A stretch of DNA of 64,000 nt, taken from contig SDOX01000158.1 of assembly GCA_004565275.1 (NCBI GenBank), positions 304,680 to 368,679 on the forward strand, given 5' to 3'. Source of the DNA: Nannochloropsis salina CCMP1776. Lineage: Eukaryota > Sar > Eustigmatophyceae > Eustigmatales > Monodopsidaceae. The notes under the pieces were generated by a model. The model was not told the origin of the DNA, made no database searches, and saw nothing but the letters and a program-made list of their open reading frames with translations. Positions 48,523 through 59,097 of this stretch are shown in pieces (positions within the stretch are counted from its first letter, which is position 1; each line of letters opens with the position of its first letter). The translations under genes and the position numbers were made by a program.

Positions 48523-51500
48523 TTATCCTATTTCTCGCCATCCTGACCACCCCGATGGGGCCTTATTGTCGTACTGCTCCAAGATCTTTAATAACGCTCG
48601 ACTTGGTCCGTCTCTACCTCCCGAGAGCTCAAACGTCGTCTCAAACCCTTGCTTTGCTGAGCTCCACTCGCCCGCCAAGTATGAGCTCATTGCATAATTC
48701 CATGTGGCCCTGAAATTAGGATGAAGCTTGGTGCGAATGTGCTGTAAGTTAGGATCATTTTCCCATACTTCTGGTGTGTAAGGCTTGAGAAAAATATTGG
48801 GTAGCTCTTTATCATCTCCCCGTAGTGTTATTGCCTTGGGGCTACCATTTCTAGCCCCAATTCTATGCTGGTCAGGAGACGAAGATGGATCTTTCGAGGC
48901 GTGAGAGGATTGTAGGTTTACCGGCGAAAGGGAAGGACTGCTGAGCACGGGCACGTCAGACCTGTCTTTCGACGAAGGGGCGGGCAGCATGTCGGGGTCG
49001 CAGTCGTAGGTATAAATGCCCATCGGTTCTTTGTGCCCCCCTCTTTGACGCACGCAATCTAATTGCCGGCAATTGTACTGCGCCTGGGAGGGCAACAGGT
49101 GATAGAAGGCATCTGAGACCAATACCGTGCATCCGTACTCTTTCGTCAAGTCCTGCAGGTATTCCGACGTAGTTACATGCGGTGAGATGTAGGACACGTC
49201 GATTTTCTGGTCCGAACCAATCGCTCCCTCCACTGCCCAGCCCATATGCAAGCCGAACCCCACCCCTACTTTGTAGTCTGGCATGCGCGAAAGCAAACGC
49301 TGCGTCGCGGCAGAGGAAAACTGGCAGACGTAAGCATATAACCGGGAAAGTTCTAACGCGAAATTGAGGACGCAATAAAGCGCTTGGCCTGCCAAAAGCG
49401 TGGCTTGCGCTCCTCCGTCCACCGTCAACGCCTCCTGCGTCTTGGAATCAGGACTTGGTCTGGGCCTTTCCTCTTCCTCATCGTCCGTCTCTTCCTCTTC
49501 TTCGTGCGTCATCAATTTCCAGACCAGAAGAAAAGCATCACCCACATTTTTGTTTGGCGCTCCTTCGCACTGCACGGTCAATTCGTGCAAAATGGTGGCG
49601 ATTTTGTTAACAAAGATCATCACCTCTTCTTGCAGACATTCCGTGGTATCCGTAAAATTTCGCACGTCGCAAAAGACGAAAATGGCTGAAACTAATTTTC
49701 CTGGTGACATCACATCAAGCCGATTCTCATCGCTATACCTGCTCTCTTGCCCTCTGTCGAGGTTGTTTTCCAGGTGCCTTGAAATGATGTCCGCTCCCGC
49801 GTCGCCTAAACCGATCCGGACAAGGGCACCGATCTTTGAAATTGTCTGCAACAACAAGGTTGGTTCCAGCCCTGACTGCTGATCACTGCGAATCATAAAG
49901 CTTCCTCCCGTTCGTCCTGCCTCGTTTCTACTTGGCCCTCTTTCCTCATCCCACATGTATGCAGGCGATGTGTTTGACCGTTGACGTGGTGACTGCGGCC
50001 GTTTGTCCTGGCTTAGCGAATATAATTCCTGCGGCTGGTACCCATGTTGCTGTTGCCTTTGGCGCTGGAACTGGCTGTGGATGTCAGCGCTCGCACCCGA
50101 GATGGGAGCCAAAGGATTTACACGAATGCGGTCAACAAGCTGGACGATTTGTTCGAGAGGTCGGAAAACCAAGTTTGCCAAATTTGCGTGGAGGGAGAGG
50201 GAGAGACTGACGAACACCAGGACGGTCGCCACGGAGAGGAAAATGCTTTCGGCGGCCCACTGTCGGGAATCCCGTCTGATATCCTCAATCATCGTGGCCA
50301 CGATGGGTGGACCGGATGCAGGGGTCATGGAATGAGAGGGAGAGGCAGGTGAAAAGGAAAATCGAAGCTGTTCCAAGTATCGGAGGGATGCAAGCAATGT
50401 CTTGTCTTGGTAATAAGTTTCGCTGTCAACCTGGAGAAAAACAGTGTTTTTACCTGTGGTATTTGTCAAGAGGGCAGCGAAAGCAGCAGGAAATGTTGTG
50501 AAAGAGGCATTTGGTAGAGGTGAAGTTGAAGAGGAAAGTTCTTTTGGGCTTAAAGCAGCAGCGGACACAAGCGTCCCCAAGATGAATTCCCAGCTTGTAT
50601 CTTCGGCAGTGTAGATCAAGAAAGGCAAACAGGTTACAAGCAAGATTCCGCCTACGATGATTTTTCGGTGTACACTCTCCTTGACTGTTGTGGCCAAGCG
50701 ATTATCCCCATGGCTCTCGTCATCGAAGCTGTTATTGCTGCCCAAGCTATCGATCAGATCATGTCCCGCGCGACTGCGCTTATTTGGGGCTTCATAATCA
50801 CCCATCCTGCTTACTCTTCCATTTGAGTACTTGCGGAACTGGCGTCGGGAGGTAGAGAAGAATAGCGAGGATTCATGTGCTAGAATCTGCTGACTCTCAA
50901 AGGGATGTACGGCCATGAAACGATCATACATCTGCAAGAGGTACCTTACAAGGCGCAGATATGTACAACAACGTAACACTCTAATCAGGCGGATTAGATT
51001 TGCTGACATCCGCGACGTAGGCAAAGATGCTGATGTACGTCTTTTACTACGGCTAATAGAGCTCGCAAATGTTATGTCATAGGGTAATAGTATTAACGCG
51101 AGAAGGTCTAGCCAAAAGTAAAAGCTTGGGAAGGAGACGCGCATACAAGATCTTTTGATGGCGGATGACGAACAGAATGCAGCAAGTCGATGAGATTGCA
51201 TTTGTACAGACGTTCTGGCCGTGCTAGACGAAGAGGATGCAAAGCTTGCTGTGTGCGTCTCGGAGACAAGATCGGTTGTGGAGGTGTAAGGGAAAAGCTG
51301 AAAGAGATATGTCGGATAAACCCAAGCGTGGGCCACGATGTCCAGCATAAATGCTGTGAATAGAAAAGTGTCGAAAACTGAAAAGCCCTCATCCACAGAG
51401 CTGGCTATCGTCAATAGCCGGACTTGGTCTCCAAAGACGCTGCATATCGTCAAAGTAGCCATGAAAAAAAAATACCAGGGATTGTACAGTACTTCCTCGA

Positions 51501-51726
51501 CGGTGTCGTGAGCTTTTTCGATCCAGCTTTCCCACAGCTCTCTTGACGAGATAAAGTTCCATGTCGATATCCACCATGCGGGAGTAAAACACCAAGGCTT
51601 TGGCTGTTCATCCGCAAACCTAACTTTCTTTATCGGAACCGTAGCGGCTGCTGGACGAGGAGACGGTGCCACTTGTGAACGAAATGGAGTCGGATGCACT
51701 TGTGCGGAGGAAGGGGCAGGACTCAT
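48523..51726 (-). CDS. Voltage-sensor-like membrane protein with class III nucleotidyl cyclase domain
   Basis: Single exon of 1067 residues. N-terminus: cytosolic, with KKVRFADE, a near-perfect PP1 phosphatase docking motif, near residue 33. Residues about 75-265 hold four membrane segments like S1-S4 of a voltage sensor; the last has Arg at every third place (LIRLIRVLRCCTYLRLVRYL). Another membrane segment near 355 (IIVGGILLVTCLPFLIYTA), a loop of about 120 residues and a further segment near 500 (IFLSVATVLVFVSLSLSL) follow, then a HAMP-like FRPLEQIVQLVDRI. The cyclase domain is about 680-890: FCDVRNFTD (metal Asp), NKNVGDAFLLVW (Lys and second Asp), GWAVEGAIGSDQKIDVSYIS, then HVTTSEYLQDL where cyclases usually have the N-x3-R transition-state pair. 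It may make cAMP or cGMP under voltage or ligand control, or be a regulatory half. Tail of about 150 residues without a domain. Confidence 0.85.
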   Translation of the reverse strand: MSPAPSSAQVHPTPFRSQVAPSPRPAAATVPIKKVRFADEQPKPWCFTPAWWISTWNFISSRELWESWIEKAHDTVEEVLYNPWYFFFMATLTICSVFGDQVRLLTIASSVDEGFSVFDTFLFTAFMLDIVAHAWVYPTYLFQLFPYTSTTDLVSETHTASFASSSSSTARTSVQMQSHRLAAFCSSSAIKRSCMRVSFPSFYFWLDLLALILLPYDITFASSISRSKRRTSASLPTSRMSANLIRLIRVLRCCTYLRLVRYLLQMYDRFMAVHPFESQQILAHESSLFFSTSRRQFRKYSNGRVSRMGDYEAPNKRSRAGHDLIDSLGSNNSFDDESHGDNRLATTVKESVHRKIIVGGILLVTCLPFLIYTAEDTSWEFILGTLVSAAALSPKELSSSTSPLPNASFTTFPAAFAALLTNTTGKNTVFLQVDSETYYQDKTLLASLRYLEQLRFSFSPASPSHSMTPASGPPIVATMIEDIRRDSRQWAAESIFLSVATVLVFVSLSLSLHANLANLVFRPLEQIVQLVDRIRVNPLAPISGASADIHSQFQRQRQQQHGYQPQELYSLSQDKRPQSPRQRSNTSPAYMWDEERGPSRNEAGRTGGSFMIRSDQQSGLEPTLLLQTISKIGALVRIGLGDAGADIISRHLENNLDRGQESRYSDENRLDVMSPGKLVSAIFVFCDVRNFTDTTECLQEEVMIFVNKIATILHELTVQCEGAPNKNVGDAFLLVWKLMTHEEEEETDDEEEERPRPSPDSKTQEALTVDGGAQATLLAGQALYCVLNFALELSRLYAYVCQFSSAATQRLLSRMPDYKVGVGFGLHMGWAVEGAIGSDQKIDVSYISPHVTTSEYLQDLTKEYGCTVLVSDAFYHLLPSQAQYNCRQLDCVRQRGGHKEPMGIYTYDCDPDMLPAPSSKDRSDVPVLSSPSLSPVNLQSSHASKDPSSSPDQHRIGARNGSPKAITLRGDDKELPNIFLKPYTPEVWENDPNLQHIRTKLHPNFRATWNYAMSSYLAGEWSSAKQGFETTFELSGGRDGPSRALLKILEQYDNKAPSGWSGWREIG

Positions 51727-52364
51727 ATGGTCTCTTTAATAGCACCACTGATGTGATTATGGAATACGTTAATGAGCAACATGAAAAGCACTATACTTAA
51801 TCTCTGGTGGCAAAAGCAAATTTTCAGTGTCTATTTCGTGCACCCCGTTTCGAAAGTACTCACGCGTAATTTCTACATGACCTATCGCCTCACAAACTCC
51901 AACTACCACCGTTTAGAATTTTTCTATCACGTTTGTCTTACAAAAATCCCCCCACCCGCATTTGGGTTGTTTTTCGGCCACGATGCCACCGCCCAAAAAG
52001 CGCCCTAGTACCCAGCCCGGCTGCTGACGCTTGAAGTTTGGCATCGGCGAGAAAGAGGACCTTGGCGGCCGAATGACTCACCCGTGTCAAACCCTGAAGA
52101 TGCCACAACCACGCCGGCCCGGGCGGTTTGCTGGTGCATGTTCATTGAAACGTCTGTTCATGTCGCTTGGTATCCTTCCAATGTCACACAGGATTGTGTG
52201 CAGCATCCTTGCCAGGCGGGTGGGTGTAACCATCGTCAGCAGCGAGGAAGGTCGAAGAAGAACAAAACAATTGATGCACTTGCTGTCCACCGCAATATCC
52301 GAAAGATAGAATGCCTGAAACACGGCATGAATTCTCCAAAATATCGTACGGGGGCACTTTTCCA
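51727..52364. promoter_or_regulatory. Divergent promoter region, cyclase / M48 protease
   Basis: About 640 bases between opposite start codons (51726 and 52365). Only short frames without domain content. Confidence 0.4.
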
Positions 52365-53855
52365 ATGCGCCTCGCGCACTTCAGTTGTGTATGCTTGGCC
52401 ATTTTAGTGGTCGCGTTTGCCCAGCCAGCCCAGGGGTTCACCTTGCGCCAGAAGACTGTCTTGGCCCCTTCGACCTCAACATTTTCAACATCGTGTGCAC
52501 CCTGGACGGGACACTTTTTCACAGCGAAAGGTGCGTGACGTGTTGTGAGCAGACGTGCGGAATTCAGTCGTCATGGGCTTGTCGACAGGGGCTGATACAA
52601 ATGCATGCCTGAGAGACTCGCGCCTACTTTGCTTTCCCTTCCCTTCCAACATTGCACGCTATCCTTTCCCATCAATTTTCCAGTCACTCCGAGAACAACA
52701 GCACGTGTCACGGCATCCGCCGTTGCTCCCGTCAACAAAGAGAAAGCTAATGACGCGGTAACGGTCCCAAGCTACCCGGCACGAGTCATCTTGAAGGGGC
52801 TCCGTGCAGACAGGTTTCGGCACCCTCTCGACCAACAAATCACCGAGCAGGTTTGTCCCGTTGGTCGTTTGCACGCGGTCTGCCTGAGCCAGAACTTCTG
52901 CGCCAGTGTGGGCGCGTTCGGTCTGTCTCTTCTTGTTTTCTTATCTGTCGTATGCCCGCTTTCTATCCTCCTTGCCCCCCTCCTCCTTCATTTACAGCTG
53001 CGTCTCCTCCCAGGCTTGGAATGGGGCGTGCGACAGGCCATGCGGGTATTGGAGGAAGCCGTGTACATTGACAACATAAGTTCCGCCATCTTGGTCGGTC
53101 CCACCCAGATGCCCTCCTTGCACTCGTCACTCGTGGAAGCGGCCAGCATTTTGGACTTACCCGTCCTTCCCGAGCTGTACATCAAACAAAGCCCAGTCCC
53201 CAACGCTTACTGCATGGCCATTCAAGGCCGACGCCCCTTCATTGTCATGCATACCTCCCTCCTGGATCTGTTGAGCCCGGCCGAGGTGCAGGTCGTGCTC
53301 GCCCACGAACTCAGTCACATCAAATGCGAGCACGGCGTCTTCATCACCGCCGCCAATGCCTTGGCCCTGGGCCTGTACTCACTGGGTGGATCCTTGGGTC
53401 GGGTGCTGGGCGATCGCCTGTCCAGCCTGCTCTATGCCTGGCTCCGTGCCGCCGAGTTCTCCTGCGACCGTGGGGCGTTGCTCGTCTCGCAAGATTTGGA
53501 CACGGTCCTCTCTGCCCTGTTGAAGCTGGTAGGAGGCAGCCAGCAATTGGCGGGGCAGCTCTCCACAGAGGCGTTTTTGCAGCAGGCACGAAGCTACGAC
53601 CAAGCGGTGGGGTCGCCCTTGGGCAGGTTAATCAAGAGCCAGATGGAGCCTGGGTTGACACATCCCTTGCCCGTCCTGAGGGTCAGAGAGCTGGAGAGGT
53701 GGTACAAGAGTGACATGTATACAGGGATCATAGCCAGAGGAAGCCGGCGTGCGGCGGAGACGGGGCAGGATGGGGGAATAGAGGGAGCGGGAGGGGACAG
53801 AAGGGGACAGGACGGAGGGGAAAGGAAAGGAGGAAGTGGCGCCGAGACCGTATGA
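52365..53855 (+). CDS. Plastid-targeted M48-family zinc metalloprotease
   Basis: Membrane-associated zinc protease related to the plant plastid M48 protein (At3g27110 type) and to Ste24/HtpX. Three exons fit: 52365-52530, 52684-52850 and 52998-53855, 396 residues. Exon 1 has a signal peptide with a plastid-type junction (CVCLAILVVAFAQPAQG then FTLRQ). Family marks: DQQITEQ-LRLLPGLEWGVRQ across intron 2, EEAVYIDNISSAILVG and SPVPNAYCMAIQGRRPFIVM. The zinc site is HELSH in VVLAHELSHIKCEHG, with the third ligand Glu in LRAAEFSCDRGALL. LTHPLPVLRVRELERW follows. Intron 2 (52851-52997, 147 bp) is a multiple of three and has no stop; keeping it would add a very hydrophobic stretch that the family lacks, so I take it as spliced. 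The C-terminal tail is Gly/Arg-rich. Confidence 0.88.
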
Positions 53856-54027
53856 GGTAGAAAATGCAGCCATTTACAGCCCTTGAAAAATCGAATGATC
53901 ATGGCTTGGTGCTACCCTGTATGTTTAGTTCCTTTCACATTTTTCGGCCTCAAAGGAGACCAAATCCACTTGCTTGACCCGCTACATGCCCTCTCGTTTC
54001 CTTCGCCCTCGTTGCTTCTGCCCTCTC

Positions 54028-54833
54028 CTAGTCTTCTACCTCCACGATGGCCTCGATTTCCACAGGAATGTTCAAGGGGAGGGCGTTGGTGCCGACGGCG
54101 CTCCGGGCATGCACGCCTTTGTCGCCGAAGACTTGGACAAAAAAGTCGCTGGCACCGTTCACGACCATGGGTTGTTGACTGAAACCATCGACACAATTGA
54201 CGAAGCCTACCAGCTTGACAATGCGCTTGACCTGAGGGAGAGGAGCCAATTAAAACGAACACAGACGTTAAAGAAATCGGATGAGGCTATAGTGGAAAGA
54301 AGGAGCAGAAAAGGGCGTCCTCACCTACCTTGTCCAAGTCCCCCAATTCCGACTTCAGGGTGGCCAGGAGGTTAATTGCAATAACCTGCGCTGCTTCTTG
54401 TCCTTCCTCCAGGCTCTTGTCGGCACCCACCTTTCCAGTCATCAGCACGCCGCTTTTAAGAAGCGGGATGTGCCCGGCTGTGAAATGGAAAGCAGGAAAG
54501 TGTGTCAAGAAAATGATCCTTCGATGTCGTGCTTCAGTATTATGTCCCCCCCCTTCGTCACCAACAAACATAATATGCCAAGCCGCTTTATCACCCGATC
54601 TTTGTGTCACCATCATTTCTTGTACACGCTACACTCACCCAAAAACAATAAGTTTCCAGTCCTCACTGCAAGGGCGTAGTTTCCTGGGCATCAAAGACCG
54701 GTGTGGACGGAGATGGTGGGAGACGTAGGTATTTTATGAAATGGAAAAGAACATACTACCACTCACCTTTCGGCGCGATAACGTCCGGCAAATCAATTCC
54801 TAGCTGTGCTAGCCTGGCTTCGATCTGGACCAT
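54028..54833 (-). CDS. RIDA: RidA/YjgF-family protein (enamine/imine deaminase or relative)
   Basis: Four exons fit on the minus strand: 54833-54767, 54683-54639, 54477-54329 and 54231-54028 (introns 83, 161 and 97 bp; phases 1, 1, 0), 154 residues, a normal length. Start MVQIEARLAQLGIDLPDVIA, then PKGNYALAVRTGNLLFLAGHIP, GKVGADKSLEEGQEAAQVIAIN, and LDKVKRIVKLVGFVNCVDGF. The end is SAVGTNALPLNIPVEIEAIVEV. Canonical RidA has an Arg in the GARSAVG/RxxxxV area: here HARSAVGTNALP keeps Arg. The N-terminal 'LGIELP...PKGNY' form is that of the larger YjgF-like group found in bacteria and plastid/mitochondrial proteins. Family role: hydrolysing reactive enamines from amino-acid metabolism. No targeting peptide is seen at this start, but an AG just before the ATG (CGCCGTACAG) could mark an upstream exon with one. 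Confidence 0.88.
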
Positions 54834-55554
54834 TCTGTACGGCGAGAAGAGGTTTGCCTTTACGAGTGAAATACGTGCCAAGTGTCGCCGAAGTTTATCC
54901 TGCTGTGTTGAGGAACGATAACATGCACAGGGACGACCCTATGGTCGAGATTCGTACAAAAGGTATGTATTAATGTCATGGGGAGCGGTTGTTTAGGCTG
55001 GATGCGGTGAAAAGGAGTGAATCGATGATAACAACCATTTTTGGGGTCCTGCGCATGCGTGCATTGCCTTATTGCGTCAAGCGAGTCCTTTGCCCTCATT
55101 TTTTGAGAACATACTACGCATTGAAGAAGGTGTTTCTTCATGCTGAGTATGCCATGGCTTATTTGAAGCATGAGTAGTCGGCTTATCATAGCCAGCCTCC
55201 ACCAAATAGTGTGCATTCTCTGTGAAAGTCGTCTATGATGGAACATACACAAAACAGGGCTTTAACCTCCCACGATATCTTGAAAGGAACCACTTCAGAT
55301 CATTTTTTTGTTAAGATCTGCGATGAAAACTGTGAGATTATTTTCTTTATCAACATGCAGGGCTCATACACCACTATACAAATTTGCTGTTGATTTTGCT
55401 TTCAAGCACTTCATTCCCTTTGTCTCCTAGAGAAGTAACCCGCTAACCTGACGAAAGGACTGCGAGCCTATTCCACCATATTAGCGTACGAAATGGGGAG
55501 CATATGGAGGAGGACAATTGAAGCCGAGACCTCTTATTCTCTAAGTGACAAACA
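54834..55554. other. Intergenic, no gene seen
   Basis: About 720 bases, AT-rich in its right half. It is the promoter side of the RidA gene and the 3' flank of Exo70. The minus-strand frame 54860-55252 has no domain-like content, though a short upstream RidA exon could hide here. Confidence 0.4.
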
Positions 55555-58252
55555 TCAACCAGCGTACAATTCATCTATCATACTTTTGACTGTCGCAGGA
55601 GAAAACCGGAGATATTGGTCCATATGCTTCTTACTAAATTGTGTTCCGGAAAATTTATCGAAGAAGGACGTGTACGGAGGCAGGAAGGCTGCCTTTGCCT
55701 CCTCCCGCAACTGCATTCGTAAGCCTGCATCCAGAATCAAAAAGGACTTCTGCGTATTGTAGATCTCTTCCATGGCTGTGTTGAATGCCGAAAATCTGGC
55801 TTTCACCAGCCTCCCCCTCTCGAAAGTGAGCTGGTGTCCTCCTGAATTGTTTTCTACGTCCGGCAATGACTTGTCGTTCGTTGTGACTTCCGCCAAGTCT
55901 GCCCATACCGAGGCGGTGAATTTGGTTCGAGAGTCGTTTGTGACCGCCCGGAGCCTGTCCATGAAGGCTTCTGAGACCACGCTTGTCAGCGACACGGTGC
56001 CAGAAGGGCACCAAGAGAACGTCGGGGCAGTCCGCATGGGGGGAGCTTCTTCCAGGGAAGAGGATGCTTCGATGGTGGAGACCATGTAGTGAGCGTTGTT
56101 CATTAGAAACACGAGGGGTTGTCCCGCCGCGCTAAATTTGTCGACGCCGCCGTCCATTTTATGATACGCCTCGGTCTTCCCCTGGATGTTCTTCAACAGG
56201 TTCATAAACAGCTGATGAGCATAGATCCGCAAATGTGTTTCCTGCTGTTCCTCCCCCGTGCTTTGTCCCTCTGTCTCTTCCTTCCCTCTGGTGAGGGCAG
56301 CTCGATCCTCCTCGCTTTCCCACGGGAGGAGGGCCAGCCCCCCGAGGAGGGGAAGATGTTCGAAGATTTCGTGGTAGGCAATGATGCGCTGAGGCAGGAG
56401 AGGAGGCCAGGGAAGAAAGGAGGGGAGAAAGGGGTGTGCAAAGGGGATGGAATGGGCGCAAGAACGATCTAATGCTTCGCCCGGAACACGGGACCCCGAG
56501 CTGAGTCAGGCAAAGGCAGGAGGAGTAGAATCCGCAGGAAAAGCAAGTGGCATGCAGGGAGGGCAAGACAAAAAGGAAACAGACAGGGAAGCTCCGGATA
56601 GATTCATCATCATGGGAGATTCGACCACCAAAAATTAGGAATAGATGCAGAGCCCGTACCTTAAAGGTCCTCAGTGTGTTGCTGGTAACCACGTGTACGG
56701 AGGCATTTCGTGGCAAGTTGTGGGAGGAAATGGAGTCATTCAGCACATCGTCCAAGAATGTTTGAAGGTGAGTGATCGTCAGGCGACAGACGTGTCGGTA
56801 GAGAAGGTGAACGTGGGCAAGGGGGGGGGAGGAGCCAGAGGAAGGGGGGGAGGCAAGGGGGGAGGCAGGGACGATGTTCCCCTTGGGATGGGACACTGCG
56901 GCAAAAGCTTTGGAAAGAGGACGAAGCGAGAGGGAGGTGGAGGAAGGGCGGGCACGGTGGTGGGGCTTGACTGTGGTACTGGCAGGGATTTCCGCAAGGC
57001 TGGGAGGGAAAGGGGACCCGGGGGAGGAGGCATGTTTGGTCACATTGGCAAAGGCCTGCTCGAATGCGGGCATTTGGTGTTCCATGCCTGTCAACACAGC
57101 CAGGAGCAACAGGGCTTTCTCTCCCGCCGTCTTTTCGCGCCCCAACATGACGTCCAAGGCCTCCGTCATTTCCTTGCATACCCGGATTAAGACTTGGCCC
57201 ATCATATCCTCCCAGGCCCGGATCGATTGCGCAAAATTCATGGGCAAGGTGCGCAGGAACATGATTTCTTCCCCCTCGATGATTTCGCGCAAAAAATGCA
57301 GGTAGTTGAGCCATGTTTCGGCGACGTCGCGTCCCAGAGTAGAGAGCAGAGCGGTACGTTCCCCCACTTCTCCATCCCCTCGGCCGCCGCCACTTACAAA
57401 CCTAGGCGGGGAAATCGATGCCCCACCGAACCCTCCGCTGCTGCTGCTAGCACCACCCAAGACGCTCACAGACAGGCGAGTCTCTCCTCCCTTTCCTCCC
57501 CCGCCCCCGAAAGACTGTTGCTGCCCGTGCAAAAAAACGGTGACGGCCTCCTCAATTTTGCTTCCGCGCGCTCTGGCGTAGGCATCGGCCCATCGCATGT
57601 CCCCAGCACGTGCCATGGACTCGCAGATATCCCGAATGCGGCGGGAGATATTTAAGGCAATGGGCTCGGTGTGTTGGTAAAGGGGACTCTCCCCCAATGG
57701 ACTCAGGCGGCCTGAGGGACCTTGGGCCGTGCAACAGGAACCCTGGACAATCAGCCGCACGATTTCTTCCTTCATTTCCGCCAGGAGTTTGCTTCGACGG
57801 ACGTCCAGGTGCCGAATGGCGGCCTCCCCCGACCGGATTCTGGGGCGGACCCTAAGGAAGCTGAGGGCGGCATGCACCCGATCAAGGATCTGCATGTACG
57901 CGTCCAGGGCGCGCCGGTCCTCCTCGGTGATGGTAGGAGCCGAAGTCAGGGCAAGAGCGGGGATAGGGGCTCCTAGGCCTTTGCGGAGGACGACGTCGGC
58001 GTCGGCGCATACCCGGAAATTCTTGTGAATTCGCCGCAGGGCCGCGTAGGATTGGGTCACGTGGTGTTCTGCACGAGTGAGCTGTTCCGTGACAAGACGG
58101 ATGGGCGCCATATTGGATTCCAAGCTGCTGAGGCGATGGTCGATTTTGTCGAGAATGGACAGGGACTCGAGAGTAGATTTATGATGTTCCTTAGATGGGA
58201 GGGGTTCATGGAGGAAAGGAGAGACAGCGGGCAGAAGAAAATTAAGGTTCAC
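55555..58252 (-). CDS. EXO70: Exocyst complex component Exo70
   Basis: Subunit of the exocyst, which tethers secretory vesicles to the plasma membrane; Exo70 binds phosphoinositides through its C-terminus. Two exons fit: 58252-56660 and 56388-55555, joined in phase 0 by a 271-bp intron (LRTFK|RIIAYHEIFEHLPLLGG), 808 residues (family about 620-700). The N-terminus has the family's helix and PI motif: ILDKIDHRLSSLESNMAPIR followed by LVTEQLTRAEHHVTQSYAAL. Mid-region: LHFLREIIEGEE, RAWEDMMGQVLIRVCKEMTE. C-terminus: MNNAHYMVSTI (family 'lmNN..Yi...'), ERGRLVKARFSAFNTAMEEI, then FFDKFSGTQFSKKHMDQYLRF and TVKSMIDELYAG, the classic Exo70 ending. Extra length comes from Gly- and Ser-rich loops near 250-290 and 410-460. 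Divergent from the topoisomerase gene. Confidence 0.9.
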
Positions 58253-59097
58253 CCGTGACCTCAGTCGCGAAGCGACAATCTAGACACAGCGGACTGATGG
58301 CTTGATAGGAATGTCAAAAGGAACCTTTTTCCTATACATCATGTCATTTGTGCGGATACAGGGCGTCCTATGTGTCGAGCTTGTCTCGAGGCGGCGAGAG
58401 GAAACCGCGCCTCAGTCTACCATGGTATTTGTGTCGTAATTGTAAGCACCTACCTCCAGAGATGTACTGATGGTATGTATACTTTGTGCCAGGGCTTCCC
58501 CATCGTCCAGCACGGCAATGCTCATCTTGCCTTCTAATTATACCAGAAGAAGGAGTGGAGCAATCCCTTTTACGGCGACTCTAAGTATGCCTCCTAAGCA
58601 ATTGCAAGCCGCAAAGCAAAAACAAATGTGGATGCCACCTTCTGGCTGCCCCCTGTTGAGAAACTTAAGTATTGAGCGTGTCTATCATTGTGAAAGGATC
58701 ACTGAAGGCTTTGATGTACGGGTGACACAAAAAAAGCGGAGAGGCCTAGGCCCATATGCGTACTGGCTGAGAATGGTAGCATGTAAAGGCCCGATACAAA
58801 GCAACCACGAGCAGGAACGCAAAGTTTCACTGGCCCGTATATCTCCCAAGGAGTGTGCACCTTTCTTTACGAATCTACACGCACAGATATACGCCACGTC
58901 GGGAAATTGATGCCAGCATTTTAACAAAGTAATTGAGGAGGATTGAAAGAGCCATCCGCCTATTGAAGCGGGCTCTTCAAGTAGCAGAAGTGACTTCCTT
59001 CATCGTCGTGCCCACACAACCACAGATCCTTGTACACCAGCAACTTCATTTCATGTTACCAGCCAGTCAGGGATCGAATCAAGCGGGAGATATCTAG
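58253..59097. promoter_or_regulatory. Divergent promoter region, Exo70 / topoisomerase
   Basis: About 845 bases between opposite start codons. A plus-strand frame at 58470-58910 lacks domain-like content. Confidence 0.4.

Noticed and set aside
54860-55252. 130-codon minus-strand frame upstream of the RidA gene
   Set aside because: No family feature and the RidA protein is already complete without it; a short upstream exon remains possible.
58470-58910. 146-codon plus-strand frame upstream of the topoisomerase
   Set aside because: No recognisable domain, weak protein character, lies in a divergent promoter region.
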